NCBI GenBank assembly: GCA_027618625.1
Contig: JAQCER010000127.1
Coordinates: 1 to 7,672, forward strand
DNA length: 7,672 nt
Source of the DNA: Verrucomicrobiota bacterium
GTDB lineage: Bacteria > Verrucomicrobiota > Verrucomicrobiia > Verrucomicrobiales > DEV007
Reading direction: 5' to 3'
The translations under genes and the position numbers were made by a program. Each line of letters opens with the position of its first letter. Position 1 is the stretch's first letter. The notes under the pieces are model-generated. The model was given only the letters and a program-made list of their open reading frames with translations, did not search any database and had not been told where the DNA came from. Of the stretch, positions 6,127-7,672 are shown one piece after another.

Positions 6127-6321
6127 TAAGGGCATTCAAAATCAACGCAAGCCATATCCTCAGGCATCGTTTGTTAGGTGTTGACAAGAGAGGTAAGGAA
6201 TTGATAATCAGTATTATGTGATGCGAATGATCTGATCCGAAATGCTTCGTGGGCCGTGCCGCTTCTAATTTCTCATTCATTGAATAAACTTGAAATGGTT
6301 CCGTCAATGTAAGGGCATTCA
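6127..6321 (+). repeat. 12 bp direct repeat in the divergent intergenic region
   Basis: TAAGGGCATTCA occurs at 6127-6138 and again at 6310-6321, the second copy carrying the AAGGG ribosome binding site and ending on the A of the ATG of the downstream gene. The remaining intergenic sequence (6010-6320) contains the promoters described but no supportable gene. Confidence 0.5.
6181..6208 (+). promoter_or_regulatory. Near-consensus sigma-70 promoter facing the repeat-protein gene
   Basis: TTGACA (6181-6186) and GATAAT (6203-6208) are 16 bp apart on the plus strand. The predicted start near 6215 gives an untranslated leader of about 105 bases before the ATG at 6321. The surrounding sequence is AT-richer than the flanking genes. 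Confidence 0.6.
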
Positions 6322-7672
6322 TGGATCGCGTTGAGCCGCAGGACGGAACCGGCTACCGAGGGCTCTGTATCCTTGGAGCACTCTTATGTGCGATCATCGG
6401 GGCTGCGGGCGGCTTCGGGCCAAAGTGGATCGCCTACAGAGCCTCGCAGCCACTGGAAGTCGATCACTCGAGCGAGCATCTTGAGCCGCGTCAATTCCCC
6501 CTGACTGCGCCGCCGCCACTGCCAATGCCGCCAGCCATCCGGCAGTTGTTGGCGAGCGTGCCGGTATCAAATCATGCGACACCAGTGGTCAATCGTCGAG
6601 ACAATGTCCTGATCCAGAAGTTGGAGCAAATCGCTGACGACCAAGTGGGGGAAGTCCCTGTCCCCGCGGCGGTGATGCAGTTGATCGAAACAGGCAGGCC
6701 GATGACTGCCGTGGCGATTCGCGATGCTATTGGAACTCTGCCGCTGCCTGAGCGGCTCGAATGCTGGGCGGCGATCATCTCAAATGCCCGGCTCGAGGAA
6801 TTTCCAGCTGTGCTTCACCGAGCATGGGTCGAACCACTCGATGAAAGCACTTCGCAGATGTTGGTGAACATGATTGCCAGGAAGTGGGCGCGCCTGGATC
6901 CAGTAGCTGCCTTTGAAGCGTTTCGTCTGCCTTTGCCTTCGCATTTCTATGTGGAAGAAACGGGGTTGGACATCGTCGCAAGAGAGTGGTTCAAGGTCGA
7001 CGAAGCGGCCGTGCTGGATACGGTTGAGAAAATCGTGATCGAGAGGCAGCGCCATCGCTTGCTTGCCCTGCTGCTGCCGGAGGCGACAGACAAGGTGGAT
7101 GCGTTCGAGCGGGCCTGGCGCAGTGCCCGTGACGGGGAGACCTTTGGCGTCATCGCTCACGCACTGGCGGAATCACAACCGCTGGACCTGCTGCGTATCG
7201 CAGCCGAGGATCCATCGCGAATTTCGGGAGGCTTGGTTGCACTTGCACTGGGTTCGTTGGCCCAGAATGATCCCGAGGAAGCAGCGTCGCGACTGGAGCG
7301 GATGCCGCCTGGTCGTGAACGCTGGCTCGCCATGCACGCGGTCGCCAAAGGATGGGCTGCATCATTGCCGGAAGCAGCACTGGCCTGGGCCCGTAGCGAC
7401 GCGACTGGCGAGTATTCGCTCGAAATCCAGGCACGAGTCCTTCGGTATTGGATCGAAACCAATCCCGGGGCGGCGAGCAGGGAAGTGGAAGCGCATCCGC
7501 ACTACACCCAGCGTCTGCAACTCCTCTATCATTTGGGCCAAATCTGGGGTGCCAGCGATGCCGTTGCGGCGCAACAATGGATCGAAACGAAGCTGATCGG
7601 AGCCGCTCAGGAATGCGCCCTGTGCGGATTCCTCCAAGAGAAATATTTGACCGGGACGAACGGAGGAAGCGA
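6321..7672 (+). CDS. Membrane-anchored helical-repeat protein of unknown function (3' end outside window)
   Basis: At least 450 residues, open to the window end. It opens MDRVEPQDGTGYRG, followed by a hydrophobic segment (about 14-31, LCILGALLCAIIGAAGG) with no clear cleavage site, so it is probably an N-terminal inner-membrane anchor with the rest in the periplasm. A Pro-rich linker follows (about 59-72). The remainder is almost all helical, with degenerate repeats of the form W-A-x-x-(D/N)-P-x-A-A-x-x-W: KWARLDPVAAFEAF (188-201), LAQNDPEEAASRLERMPPG (313-331), GWAASLPEAALAWA (344-357), YWIETNPGAASREV (376-389) and IWGASDAVAAQQWIET (408-423). These look like TPR-like or alpha-solenoid units suited to protein contacts. 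Such repeat proteins are, to my knowledge, common and uncharacterised in Verrucomicrobia. The ATG at 6321 follows AAGGG at a short 5-base spacing. The gene is divergent from rpsA with its own promoter. No catalytic motif was recognised. Confidence 0.82.
   Translation, partial: MDRVEPQDGTGYRGLCILGALLCAIIGAAGGFGPKWIAYRASQPLEVDHSSEHLEPRQFPLTAPPPLPMPPAIRQLLASVPVSNHATPVVNRRDNVLIQKLEQIADDQVGEVPVPAAVMQLIETGRPMTAVAIRDAIGTLPLPERLECWAAIISNARLEEFPAVLHRAWVEPLDESTSQMLVNMIARKWARLDPVAAFEAFRLPLPSHFYVEETGLDIVAREWFKVDEAAVLDTVEKIVIERQRHRLLALLLPEATDKVDAFERAWRSARDGETFGVIAHALAESQPLDLLRIAAEDPSRISGGLVALALGSLAQNDPEEAASRLERMPPGRERWLAMHAVAKGWAASLPEAALAWARSDATGEYSLEIQARVLRYWIETNPGAASREVEAHPHYTQRLQLLYHLGQIWGASDAVAAQQWIETKLIGAAQECALCGFLQEKYLTGTNGGS

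Noticed and set aside
6071..6322. Short frames on both strands in the rpsA upstream region (6027-6221 plus, 6071-6322 minus).
   Set aside because: Low-quality composition, no ribosome binding sites, and they overlap the predicted promoters.

Overview
The window looks like bacterial chromosome, most likely from a member of the Verrucomicrobiota or a related PVC lineage. This is an inference. It rests on the six-domain S1 protein and on a long protein built of degenerate W-A-x-x-D-P-x-A-A helical repeats, a style I associate with Verrucomicrobia; no marker here proves the lineage. Composition is moderately GC-rich except at about 1990-3060, which is clearly more AT-rich.

Layout. Bases 1-599 hold a minus-strand HAD phosphatase of the phosphoglycolate phosphatase type, cut by the window edge. 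It diverges from a nicotinate phosphoribosyltransferase gene (pncB, + strand), which has a perfect consensus sigma-70 promoter with a perfect palindrome in its spacer; the expected transcription start falls on the ATG. The pncB frame loses family resemblance near 1907-1912 and ends in about 26 unrelated residues, so its C-terminus seems lost.

From there to the rpsA terminator at 4241 lies a roughly 2.3 kb patchwork. It contains an AT-rich class I SAM-dependent methyltransferase gene, an N-terminal shard of a SulP anion transporter joined in frame to an N-terminal shard of a P-type cation ATPase, unassigned sequence, the 3' part of a tRNA-Leu(UAA), a possible small ORF with a strong ribosome binding site, and GC-rich overlapping palindromes. 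The pattern suggests an integration hotspot or decayed genomic island. A chimeric assembly is the main alternative.

The right side is orderly. A complete minus-strand rpsA (six S1 domains) has its own intrinsic terminator. A 311 bp divergent intergenic region follows, with a near-consensus promoter facing right. Then a membrane-anchored helical-repeat protein of unknown function runs off the window end. Neither the ATP/NAD salvage gene nor rpsA shows an operon relation with the island genes. The two intact-looking housekeeping loci (phosphatase/pncB and rpsA) simply flank the foreign-looking block.
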